The translations under genes were made by a program, and so were the position numbers. Positions 1 to 6,347 of a stretch of DNA of 15,014 nucleotides are shown here, piece after piece. The stretch's first letter is position 1; the number at the start of each line of letters is the position of its first letter. Source of the stretch: SIG291 sp045543455 (GTDB lineage: Bacteria > Bacillota > Clostridia > Lachnospirales > Lachnospiraceae); the NCBI GenBank assembly GCA_045543455.1, contig JAZQMK010000003.1, forward strand, positions 1 to 15,014. The letters run 5' to 3'. Below the pieces are notes generated by a model, which saw nothing but the letters and a program-made list of their open reading frames with translations, did not search any database and had not been told where the DNA came from.

Positions 1-357
1 GGTATGAGAGAAATGTTAAACCCAACTTCAGCAATTGCTGGTATGGGACTTGGTTCAAGCGTTGCGCTTATTACAGATGGTAGATTCTCTGGTGCTTCAA
101 GAGGTGCTTCAATCGGACACGTTTCTCCAGAAGCAGCGGTAGGCGGACCTATTGCTTTAGTTGAAGAAGGCGATATAATTAAGATAAATATTCCTGAAAA
201 CACACTTGATTTTGTGATTTCAGATGAAGAATTTGCTAAGAGAAAGGCTGCTTGGCAACCAAGAGAGCCTAAGATTACTACAGGATATCTTGCAAGATAT
301 GCAGCACAGGTTACATCAGGTAACAGAGGTGCAGTTTTAGAGATTCCTAAGAAATAA
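1..357 (+). CDS. ilvD: Dihydroxy-acid dehydratase, C-terminal part (5' end outside window)
   Basis: This is the last 118 residues of IlvD, open from the first base of the window. The enzyme dehydrates 2,3-dihydroxy-isovalerate and 2,3-dihydroxy-3-methylvalerate to the 2-keto acids in valine and isoleucine synthesis, using an iron-sulfur cluster. The diagnostic stretch ITDGRFSGASRGASIGHVSP is present; its GRFSG serine is the catalytic base in the IlvD/Edd family. It is followed by the usual C-terminal beta-barrel sequence (AVGGPIALVEEGD, then TGYLARYAAQVTSGNRGAV). The gene ends in tandem TAA TAA. The ATG at position 4 is an internal methionine, not a start. ilvB begins 24 bp downstream with no terminator between, so the two are probably co-transcribed. 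Confidence 0.95.
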   Translation, partial: GMREMLNPTSAIAGMGLGSSVALITDGRFSGASRGASIGHVSPEAAVGGPIALVEEGDIIKINIPENTLDFVISDEEFAKRKAAWQPREPKITTGYLARYAAQVTSGNRGAVLEIPKK

Positions 358-381
358 TAAATATATGAAAGAGGTACATTT

Positions 382-2070
382 ATGCAATTAACAGGTTCTG
401 AAATTGTAATTGAGTGTTTAAAAGAACAAGGCGTAGATACAATATTTGGTTATCCGGGTGGAACAATTTTAAATATTTATGATGCTTTGTACAAACATCA
501 GGATGAAATTACACATATTCTTACATCTCACGAGCAGGGTGCTGCTCACGCGGCTGATGGATATGCAAGAGCAACAGGCAAGGTTGGTGTGTGCTTTGCA
601 ACATCTGGTCCTGGTGCAACTAACTTAGTAACAGGTATTGCTACAGCTTATATGGATTCAATTCCTATGGTAGCAATTACAGCTAACGTAGCAGTTAATT
701 TGTTAGGTAGAGATACATTCCAGGAAATTGACATTTCTGGTGTAACAATGCCAATAACAAAACATAATTATATAGTTAAAGATATTAATGTTTTAGCTGA
801 TACAATCAGAGAAGCATTTAGAATTGCTAAAACTGGAAGACCAGGTCCTGTACTTGTGGATATCACAAAGGACGTTACAGCAAATGTAGCAGAGTACACA
901 AGAGTGCTTCCAAAAGCTATTGAAAAGGTAACAGATTCTATTAAAGAAGAAGATATTGATGTTGCAGTTGAAATGATTAAAAATGCAAAGAAGCCATTTA
1001 TATTTGTAGGTGGTGGTGCAATTGCTTCAGAAGCTTCAAAGGAATTAAAGAAATTTGTTGAATTAGTAAATGCTCCGGTAACAGATACACTTATGGGTAA
1101 GGGCGCATTTGATGGTACAGACCCAATGTATGTTGGTATGCTTGGTATGCATGGTACAAAGACAGCTAACTTAGGTGTTACAGAGTGTGACTTACTTATA
1201 ACAGTAGGTGCCAGATTCTCTGATAGAGTAACAGGTAATACAGCATCATTTGCAAAGAATGCAAAGATTCTTCAATTTGATGTTGACCCAGCTGAAATTA
1301 ATAAAAACATTATGACAAATGCAAGTGTAATCGGTGATGTTAATGAAATTCTTAACAGAGTAAATGCTAAGCTTACAAGAGTTGAAAGAACTGAGTGGAT
1401 TGCACACATTATGGAATTAAAAGAAAAATTCCCATTAGTATATGATAAGTCAGAATTAACAGGTCCATATATAATTGAGACTATTGATAAGGTTACAAAT
1501 GGTGAAGCGGTTATTTCTACTGATGTAGGTCAGCATCAGATGTGGGCAGCACAGTACTATAAGTACAAAAATCCAAGAACTTTACTTACATCAGGTGGTC
1601 TTGGTACAATGGGTTATGGCTTAGGTGCTTGTATTGGTGCAAAGGTAGCATGCCCTGACAAAACAGTAATCAATATTGCGGGTGATGGATGTTTCAGAAT
1701 GAATATGAACGAAATCGCAACTGCAACAAGATATAATATACCAATTATTCAGGTTGTAATTAACAATCACGTATTAGGTATGGTTAGACAATGGCAGACA
1801 TTGTTCTATGGCAAGAGATATTCTTCTACTATCCTCAATGACAAGGTGGATTTTGTAAAGGTTGCAGAAGCAATGGGAGCTAAAGCATACAGAGTTACAA
1901 AGAAGGAAGAATTAGAAAATGTTCTTAAAGAAGCAATTGCTTTACAAGAACCTGTATTAATCGAATGTATAATTGACGCAGATGATAAAGTATTCCCAAT
2001 GGTATCACCAGGCGGTGCAATTTCAGCAGCATTTGATGCAAAAGATTTAGAAGAAAAAGCTAACAGCTAA
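382..2070 (+). CDS. ilvB: Acetolactate synthase, large (catalytic) subunit
   Basis: This 562-residue protein is the ThDP-dependent enzyme that condenses two pyruvates, or pyruvate and 2-oxobutyrate, at the start of branched-chain amino-acid synthesis. The N-terminal pyrimidine-binding domain carries the catalytic glutamate (SHEQGAAHAADGYAR, E51) and the TSGPGATN loop. The central domain is FAD/DHAP-like. The C-terminal pyrophosphate domain has the GDG(24)NN metal/ThDP motif (GDG at 434-436, NN at 461-462), followed by VLGMVRQWQ. Length is normal for the family. The start is supported by GAGG at 371-374, 7 nt upstream of the ATG. It follows ilvD by 24 bp. No small regulatory subunit (ilvN) lies next to it; serC follows 18 bp later. 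A catabolic acetolactate synthase is less likely given the ilvD linkage. Confidence 0.95.
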   Translation: MQLTGSEIVIECLKEQGVDTIFGYPGGTILNIYDALYKHQDEITHILTSHEQGAAHAADGYARATGKVGVCFATSGPGATNLVTGIATAYMDSIPMVAITANVAVNLLGRDTFQEIDISGVTMPITKHNYIVKDINVLADTIREAFRIAKTGRPGPVLVDITKDVTANVAEYTRVLPKAIEKVTDSIKEEDIDVAVEMIKNAKKPFIFVGGGAIASEASKELKKFVELVNAPVTDTLMGKGAFDGTDPMYVGMLGMHGTKTANLGVTECDLLITVGARFSDRVTGNTASFAKNAKILQFDVDPAEINKNIMTNASVIGDVNEILNRVNAKLTRVERTEWIAHIMELKEKFPLVYDKSELTGPYIIETIDKVTNGEAVISTDVGQHQMWAAQYYKYKNPRTLLTSGGLGTMGYGLGACIGAKVACPDKTVINIAGDGCFRMNMNEIATATRYNIPIIQVVINNHVLGMVRQWQTLFYGKRYSSTILNDKVDFVKVAEAMGAKAYRVTKKEELENVLKEAIALQEPVLIECIIDADDKVFPMVSPGGAISAAFDAKDLEEKANS

Positions 2071-2088
2071 TAATAGGAGGATGAAAAA

Positions 2089-3171
2089 ATGGGAAGAGTG
2101 TACAATTTCTCAGCAGGTCCGGCTGTCTTACCTGAAGAAGTGTTAAAGGCAGCAGCAGATGAAATGATGGATTACAATGGCACAGGAATGTCAGTTATGG
2201 AAATGAGTCATCGTTCAAAGGCATATCAACAAATTATTGATGAAGCAGAAGCTGATTTAAGAGATTTAATGAATATACCTGATAACTACAAGGTATTATT
2301 CTTACAAGGCGGTGCTTCACAGCAGTTTGCAATGATTCCAATGAACCTTATGAAAAATAAAAAGGCTGGTTACATTGTAACAGGACAATGGGCAAAGAAA
2401 GCTTACCAGGAAGCTAAAATGTATGGTGAAGCTGTAGAACTTGCTTCTTCAGCAGATAAGACATTCTCATATATTCCAGATTGTTCAGATCTTGCAATTA
2501 CAGATGATATGGACTATGTATACATTTGTGAAAATAATACAATCTATGGTACTAAATTTAAAGAGTTACCTAACACAAAGGGTAAATTATTAGTATCTGA
2601 CGTATCTTCATGCTTCTTATCAGAGCCTGTTGATGTTACAAAGTATGGCGTAATCTACGGTGGTGTTCAAAAGAATATTGGACCAGCTGGTGTAGTTATC
2701 GCAATTATCAGAGAAGATTTAATTACAGAAGATGTTCTTCCAGGAACACCTACAATGTTAAGATACAAGATTCATGCAGACAATGGTTCAATGTACAACA
2801 CACCTCCTGCATATGGTATCTATATCTGTGGTAAGGTATTTAAGTGGATTAAGAAGCAGGGTGGTTTAGCTGCAATGAAGGAACACAACGAAAAGAAGGC
2901 AGCTATCCTTTATGATTTCCTTGATAATAGTAAGTTATTTAAGGGTACAGTTGTTAAGGAAGACCGTTCACTTATGAATGTACCTTTCGTAACAGGTAAC
3001 GAAGAATTAGATGCTAAATTCGTAAAAGAGGCTAAGGAAGCAGGCTTTGAAAACCTTAAGGGTCATAGAAGCGTTGGTGGTATGAGAGCAAGTATTTACA
3101 ATGCTATGCCAATCGAAGGCGTTGAAAAATTAGTTGAATTTATGAAAGAATTCGAAAAGAATAATCAATAA
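2089..3171 (+). CDS. serC: Phosphoserine aminotransferase
   Basis: This 360-residue class-V aminotransferase converts 3-phosphohydroxypyruvate and glutamate to 3-phosphoserine and 2-oxoglutarate, the second step of serine synthesis. The N terminus YNFSAGPAVLPEEVL is the SerC signature. FLQGGASQQFAMIPMNL is the phosphate-binding segment, and the PLP lysine is K195 in YGGVQKNIGPAG. The C-terminal GHRSVGGMRASIYNAM is also typical. Length matches the family. A perfect AGGAGG at 2075-2080 sits 8 nt before the ATG. It starts 18 bp after ilvB, so readthrough from the ilv genes is likely, and it is followed by serA, the preceding enzyme of the pathway, after a 95-bp gap holding a hairpin. Confidence 0.96.
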   Translation: MGRVYNFSAGPAVLPEEVLKAAADEMMDYNGTGMSVMEMSHRSKAYQQIIDEAEADLRDLMNIPDNYKVLFLQGGASQQFAMIPMNLMKNKKAGYIVTGQWAKKAYQEAKMYGEAVELASSADKTFSYIPDCSDLAITDDMDYVYICENNTIYGTKFKELPNTKGKLLVSDVSSCFLSEPVDVTKYGVIYGGVQKNIGPAGVVIAIIREDLITEDVLPGTPTMLRYKIHADNGSMYNTPPAYGIYICGKVFKWIKKQGGLAAMKEHNEKKAAILYDFLDNSKLFKGTVVKEDRSLMNVPFVTGNEELDAKFVKEAKEAGFENLKGHRSVGGMRASIYNAMPIEGVEKLVEFMKEFEKNNQ

Positions 3172-3180
3172 TTTTAATGG

Positions 3181-3236
3181 TACTATGTGAATGGTAAACG
3201 AATGAGAGTGTCTGGCTTTACCTATTCACTTTAGTA
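3181..3236 (+). promoter_or_regulatory. Long imperfect hairpin between serC and serA
   Basis: The 95-bp serC-serA gap holds a clear inverted repeat. GTGAATGGTAAA (3187-3198) pairs with TTTACC-T-ATTCAC (3217-3229, one bulged T at 3223) around an 18-nt loop, and an outer TACTA/TAGTA helix (3181-3185 with 3232-3236) extends it. No T-run follows, so it does not look like an intrinsic terminator. It ends about 30 nt before the serA ATG. It could be a 5' leader structure controlling serA, an RNA-processing site, or a protein-binding palindrome. TTTACC(18)TAATAT across 3217-3246 could also be a weak promoter. Confidence 0.5.
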
Positions 3237-3266
3237 TAGATAATATCTAAGAAAGGATCGAGAAAG

Positions 3267-4430
3267 ATGATCAAAGTTAATTGTTTAAATCCTATCGCTA
3301 AGGTAGGTATGAGCTTGTTACCAGATAATTTTGGTACAACAGGCGAATTCGCAGAAGCAGATGCAGTGCTTGTAAGAAGTGCAGCTATGCATGAACTTGA
3401 ATTGCCAAAGCAACTTTTAGCAGTTGCTAGAGCAGGCGCAGGTGTTAACAACATTCCACTTGATAAGTGTGCAGAGAATGGTGTTGTAGTATTTAATACA
3501 CCAGGCGCTAACGCTAACGGTGTTAAAGAATTAGTAGTTGCAGGTATGTTACTTGCAGCAAGAGATGTTAGAGGCGCTATGCAATGGGTTGCTGATAACA
3601 AGGATGATGAAAACATTGGAAAGACTATGGAAAAGGCTAAAGCAAATTATGCAGGCGGTGAAATTCAAGGCAAAACATTAGGTGTAATCGGTCTTGGTGC
3701 AATCGGTGTTTTAGTAGCAAATGTAGCTGTTAAGCTTGGAATGAATGTAGTTGGTTGTGACCCATTCCTTTCAGTTCAAAATGCTCTTAACCTTTCTAAT
3801 GAAGTTAAAATTGTAAAAAATAATGCAGATGTATATGCTGAAAGTGATTATTTAACAGTACATGTACCTTTATTAGACGATACAAGAGGCATGATTAATA
3901 AGGCTTCTTTATCAATGATGAAGGATGGCGTTGTAATTTTGAACTTTGCAAGAGATCTTTTGGTAAATGAAGCTGATTTATTAGAAGCTTTAGATTCAGG
4001 TAAAGTTAAGAAGTATGTAACTGACTTCCCAACAGTAGCAGTTGCAAATAATAAGAATGTAATTGCATTCCCTCATTTAGGTGCTTCAACAGCTGAATCG
4101 GAAGATAATTGTGCAATTATGGCAGTTAAGCAGATTGTTGACTATATTGAAAATGGTAACATTAAGAACTCTGTTAACTATCCTGCTTGTGATATGGGCG
4201 TTTGTACTAAGGCTGGTAGAATTGCTATTTGCCATAAGAATGTTCCAAATATTATTAGCCAGTTTACAACAGCAGTAGCAAGCAATAATATCAACATTTC
4301 TGATATGATCAACAAGAGTAGAGGCGATTATGCTTACTCAATGCTTGATTTGGATCATAATGCAACAGAAGAATTAGTTCAGGCTATTTCTGCAATTGAT
4401 GGAGTAATTAGAGCAAGAATTATTAAGTAA
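3267..4430 (+). CDS. serA: D-3-phosphoglycerate dehydrogenase with C-terminal ACT domain
   Basis: This 387-residue NAD-dependent enzyme oxidises 3-phosphoglycerate to 3-phosphohydroxypyruvate, the committed step of serine synthesis. The order is: N-terminal substrate-binding part; Rossmann NAD domain with GVIGLGAIG (GxGxxG at 142-147); NFARD with the substrate arginine R229; FPHLGASTAESEDNCA with catalytic H270; and a C-terminal ACT domain from about residue 316 (RIAICHKNVPNIISQF onward), probably the serine-feedback site. The length fits the short ACT-containing SerA type. The usual catalytic Glu is not obvious: the expected segment reads YVTDFPTVAVANN, without an acidic residue after DFP. 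AAAGGA (3252-3257) lies 9 nt before the ATG. Together with serC upstream it covers two of the three serine-pathway steps; no serB is in the window. Confidence 0.92.
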   Translation: MIKVNCLNPIAKVGMSLLPDNFGTTGEFAEADAVLVRSAAMHELELPKQLLAVARAGAGVNNIPLDKCAENGVVVFNTPGANANGVKELVVAGMLLAARDVRGAMQWVADNKDDENIGKTMEKAKANYAGGEIQGKTLGVIGLGAIGVLVANVAVKLGMNVVGCDPFLSVQNALNLSNEVKIVKNNADVYAESDYLTVHVPLLDDTRGMINKASLSMMKDGVVILNFARDLLVNEADLLEALDSGKVKKYVTDFPTVAVANNKNVIAFPHLGASTAESEDNCAIMAVKQIVDYIENGNIKNSVNYPACDMGVCTKAGRIAICHKNVPNIISQFTTAVASNNINISDMINKSRGDYAYSMLDLDHNATEELVQAISAIDGVIRARIIK

Positions 4431-4444
4431 ATGAAAGAAGTGTA

Positions 4445-4479
4445 GTAGGAAAAATCTCATAGGATGAGGTTTTTCCTAC
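4445..4479 (+). terminator. Probable intrinsic terminator after serA
   Basis: A 16-bp stem with a 3-nt loop: GTAGGAAAAATCTCAT (4445-4460) pairs with 4464-4479, with one G-U pair. The core CTCAT/ATGAG helix is followed directly by TTTTT, whose partner A-tract lies on the 5' side, the usual layout of a clostridial terminator that can work in both directions. It lies 14 bp after the serA stop and before the DUF1015 gene, so the DUF1015 gene may have separate or reduced expression. The T-tract is only five long and lies inside the stem. Confidence 0.6.
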
Positions 4480-4510
4480 ACCAATTTTGACACTTCGGAA
4501 TGGAGAAAAT

Positions 4511-5746
4511 ATGGCAGTAGTAAGACCATTTAAATGCGTAAGACCAGATGTACAGTATGTAAGCCGTGTTGCTGCATTACCATATGATGTGTACAATAGA
4601 GAAGAAGCCTTAGAGGTAGTTAAGAAGGAACCACTTTCATTCTTAAAGATTGACAGAGCTGAAACACAATTTGATGCATCGGTTGACACATATGATGAAA
4701 GAGTTTATAAGAAAGCAAAAGAAATGCTTGATGCTATGATAGAGGATAAGACTTTTATCACAGATGAAGAAGAAGCATATTATGTATATGAGCTTACTAT
4801 GGATGGAAGAGCTCAAACAGGTATTGTTGCCTGCTCATCAATTGATGATTATGCTAATGATGTTATTAAAAAGCATGAAAAGACACGTGCAGATAAGGAA
4901 GTAGATCGTATCAATCACGTAGATGTATGTAGTGCCCAGACAGGACCTATTTTCCTTGCCTATAGAGCTAATGCAGTTATCTCTAATGAAATTGCAACTG
5001 CAAAAGCTAACGCGCCTTTATATGACTTTGTTGCAGATGATGGAATTAAGCATACAGTATGGAAGATAGCAGATAGTGCAGCAGTTGCTAACATTAAAAA
5101 TGCATTTGAAAGTATTGAAGCTACATATATTGCGGATGGACATCATAGAGCAGCATCAGCTGTAAAAGTTGGTTTCAAGAGAAGAGAAGCTAATCCAAGC
5201 TATACAGGTGCTGAAGAATTTAATTATTTCTTATCAGTATTGTTCCCAGATGAAGAATTGATGATTATGGATTATAACAGAGTTGTTAAGGATTTAAATG
5301 GCTACTCTAAGGAAGAATATCTTACAAAGGTAGCAGAAAGCTTTGTTGTAGAAGAAGTTGGTACAGATGTCTTTAAGCCAACAGCTAAGGCAACATTTGG
5401 TATGTTCCTTGATGGCGTATGGTATAAGCTTACAGCTAAACCAGAACTTTTAGTAAATGATCCGGTAGAAGGTCTTGATGTAGCAATTCTTCAAAATAAT
5501 CTCTTAACACCTATACTTGGTATTGAAGATCCAAGAACAGATAAGAGAATAGATTTTATTGGTGGAATCAGAGGCCTTAAAGAGCTTGAAAGAAGAGTAT
5601 CACTTGATATGACAGTAGCATTTTCAATGTACCCTACTTCAATTGCTGAATTATTTGCGGTAGCAGATGCTAACAAGCTTATGCCACCAAAGTCAACATG
5701 GTTTGAGCCAAAGCTAAGAAGCGGAATATTTATTCATCAGATATAA
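4511..5746 (+). CDS. DUF1015 family protein (ParB/SerK-like), serine-cluster associated
   Basis: This 411-residue soluble protein opens with MAVVRPFKCVRPDV, the typical DUF1015 N terminus, followed by VAALPYDVYNREEA. The central YIADGHHRAASAV (D209-R213) is the family's most conserved motif and resembles the nucleotide-binding DGHHR signature of ParB/SerK-fold proteins. LFPDEELMIMDYNRVVKDL and the C-terminal FAVADANKLMPPKSTWFEPK stretch also fit. No membrane segment is visible. The ATG at 4511 is chosen because GGAG (4502-4505) lies 5 nt upstream; an in-frame TTG at 4487 lacks a ribosome binding site and would overlap the terminator flank. Its place after serC-serA suggests a role in serine or phosphoserine metabolism. 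This is an inference from context and from the free-serine kinase SerK fold, not demonstrated here. Confidence 0.85.
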   Translation: MAVVRPFKCVRPDVQYVSRVAALPYDVYNREEALEVVKKEPLSFLKIDRAETQFDASVDTYDERVYKKAKEMLDAMIEDKTFITDEEEAYYVYELTMDGRAQTGIVACSSIDDYANDVIKKHEKTRADKEVDRINHVDVCSAQTGPIFLAYRANAVISNEIATAKANAPLYDFVADDGIKHTVWKIADSAAVANIKNAFESIEATYIADGHHRAASAVKVGFKRREANPSYTGAEEFNYFLSVLFPDEELMIMDYNRVVKDLNGYSKEEYLTKVAESFVVEEVGTDVFKPTAKATFGMFLDGVWYKLTAKPELLVNDPVEGLDVAILQNNLLTPILGIEDPRTDKRIDFIGGIRGLKELERRVSLDMTVAFSMYPTSIAELFAVADANKLMPPKSTWFEPKLRSGIFIHQI

Positions 5747-5753
5747 AGAACAA

Positions 5754-5818
5754 AAAACACACACCCTAATTTCCTAGGTTGAGATAAACTCAAAGGCGGA
5801 AATTAGGGTGTGTGTTTT
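5754..5818. terminator. Hairpin with perfect 21-bp stem, probable bidirectional terminator
   Basis: Bases 5754-5774 are an exact reverse complement of 5798-5818. The arms start with AAAACACACACCC and end with GGGTGTGTGTTTT, so either strand would give a stem ending in U residues. The 23-nt centre holds a second small helix (TTGAG 5779-5783 with CTCAA 5789-5793). It begins 7 bp after the stop of the DUF1015 gene, which favours a terminator isolating the serine genes from the sigma/propeller locus. The stem is unusually long; a small mobile palindrome is possible, but no flanking target duplication is visible. Confidence 0.6.
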
Positions 5819-5836
5819 GCTACATAAAAGGTGAAG

Positions 5837-5865
5837 TTGATTTATTGGAAAAATTATTATAAAAT
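5837..5865 (+). promoter_or_regulatory. Sigma-A-like promoter, cassette A
   Basis: TTGATT at 5837-5842, a 17-bp spacer, then TAAAAT at 5860-5865. It lies directly upstream of the ECF-type promoter of cassette A. The equivalent position of cassette B (exact offset 2227 bp) also has a TTG-N(17)-TAAAAT layout, which supports function. It would give a basal transcript starting near 5872. Confidence 0.5.
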
Positions 5866-5868
5866 TTA

Positions 5869-5918
5869 ATTTATAGTGTAACCTTTTAAATATTAATTGC
5901 GTGTATTAGGGTGAAAGG
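5869..5918 (+). repeat. 50-bp direct repeat, copy A, containing an ECF sigma promoter
   Basis: These 50 bp are identical to 8096-8145. Similarity continues upstream, including an identical 11-bp block at 5856-5866 matching 8083-8093. The repeat contains TGTAAC (5877-5882), a 17-bp AT-rich spacer and CGTGTA (5900-5905), the -35 AAC / -10 CGT layout of ECF promoters. Transcription would begin near 5910. This rules out the GTG at 5911 as a start and supports the ATG at 5929. The repeat ends just before the ribosome binding site, so only the control region was kept identical. Confidence 0.85.
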
Positions 5919-5928
5919 AGATGGGAAG

Positions 5929-6336
5929 ATGGAAAAAAAGAAAATAATTATAATTAGTATTGCGGTGGTACTTCTTCTGGTAATTATATGGTATTTCTGG
6001 CCAGTATATTTTCTTAAAAATGTTGATGAGCAAGAAGTATTTCAAATTGAAGTATTTGATGGAGCGAATGGTAGAAAGACAGTTATTGAAGATAGGGAGC
6101 AGATAAAGTATATTGTAGAGAATATACAAAGCGTAAAAATGATAAGAACAAAATCATCTATAGGATACAAGGGTTTTAGTTTCAATATGACTTTTATTGC
6201 TGAAGATGGAGAGGTCTTGGACCAATTTACTATGAATTCATCGACTCTTATTTGTGATAGACCATTTTTCTATGAAAGCTATAAAGATGGATTATGCTTT
6301 GAGTATATAGAGAATATAGTAAGACCAGGGAGATAA
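5929..6336 (+). CDS. Small membrane-anchored protein of unknown function
   Basis: This 135-residue protein has a short basic N terminus (MEKKK), one strong membrane helix (about residues 6-29, IIIISIAVVLLLVIIWYFW) and a roughly 105-residue domain predicted outside the cell. There is no lipobox cysteine. The domain has the pattern IEVFDGANGRKTVIEDREQIKYIVENI, then GYKGFSFNMTFIAEDG and a C-terminal CFEYIENIV. It may belong to a clostridial DUF family of short anchored proteins (DUF5301-like from memory, unverified). AAAGGAG at 5914-5920 is 8 nt before the chosen ATG. It occupies the place that the sigma gene holds in cassette B and lies 11 bp before the propeller gene, so the two are co-expressed from the ECF-type promoter. 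Its function is not known to me. Confidence 0.8.
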   Translation: MEKKKIIIISIAVVLLLVIIWYFWPVYFLKNVDEQEVFQIEVFDGANGRKTVIEDREQIKYIVENIQSVKMIRTKSSIGYKGFSFNMTFIAEDGEVLDQFTMNSSTLICDRPFFYESYKDGLCFEYIENIVRPGR

Positions 6337-6347
6337 AAAGGGGGTAT

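Noticed and set aside
3218..3616. Open frame of 132 codons on the - strand across the serA start
   Set aside because: It lies antisense to a confirmed gene, its composition is biased to Ser/Ala/Thr/Leu as expected of a shadow frame, and it has no recognisable motif.
4487..4510. TTG start adding eight residues to the DUF1015 protein
   Set aside because: No ribosome binding site precedes it, and the family begins at MAVVRPF, which has GGAG correctly placed upstream.
5754..5818. CRISPR repeat or insertion-sequence end
   Set aside because: There is a single hairpin, no repeat-spacer series, no transposase frame nearby and no visible target duplication.
5911..5928. GTG start for the small membrane protein, and the matching GTG at 8138 for the sigma factor
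   Set aside because: Both coincide with the predicted ECF transcript start and lack a ribosome binding site; the ATGs at 5929 and 8165 have good ones.
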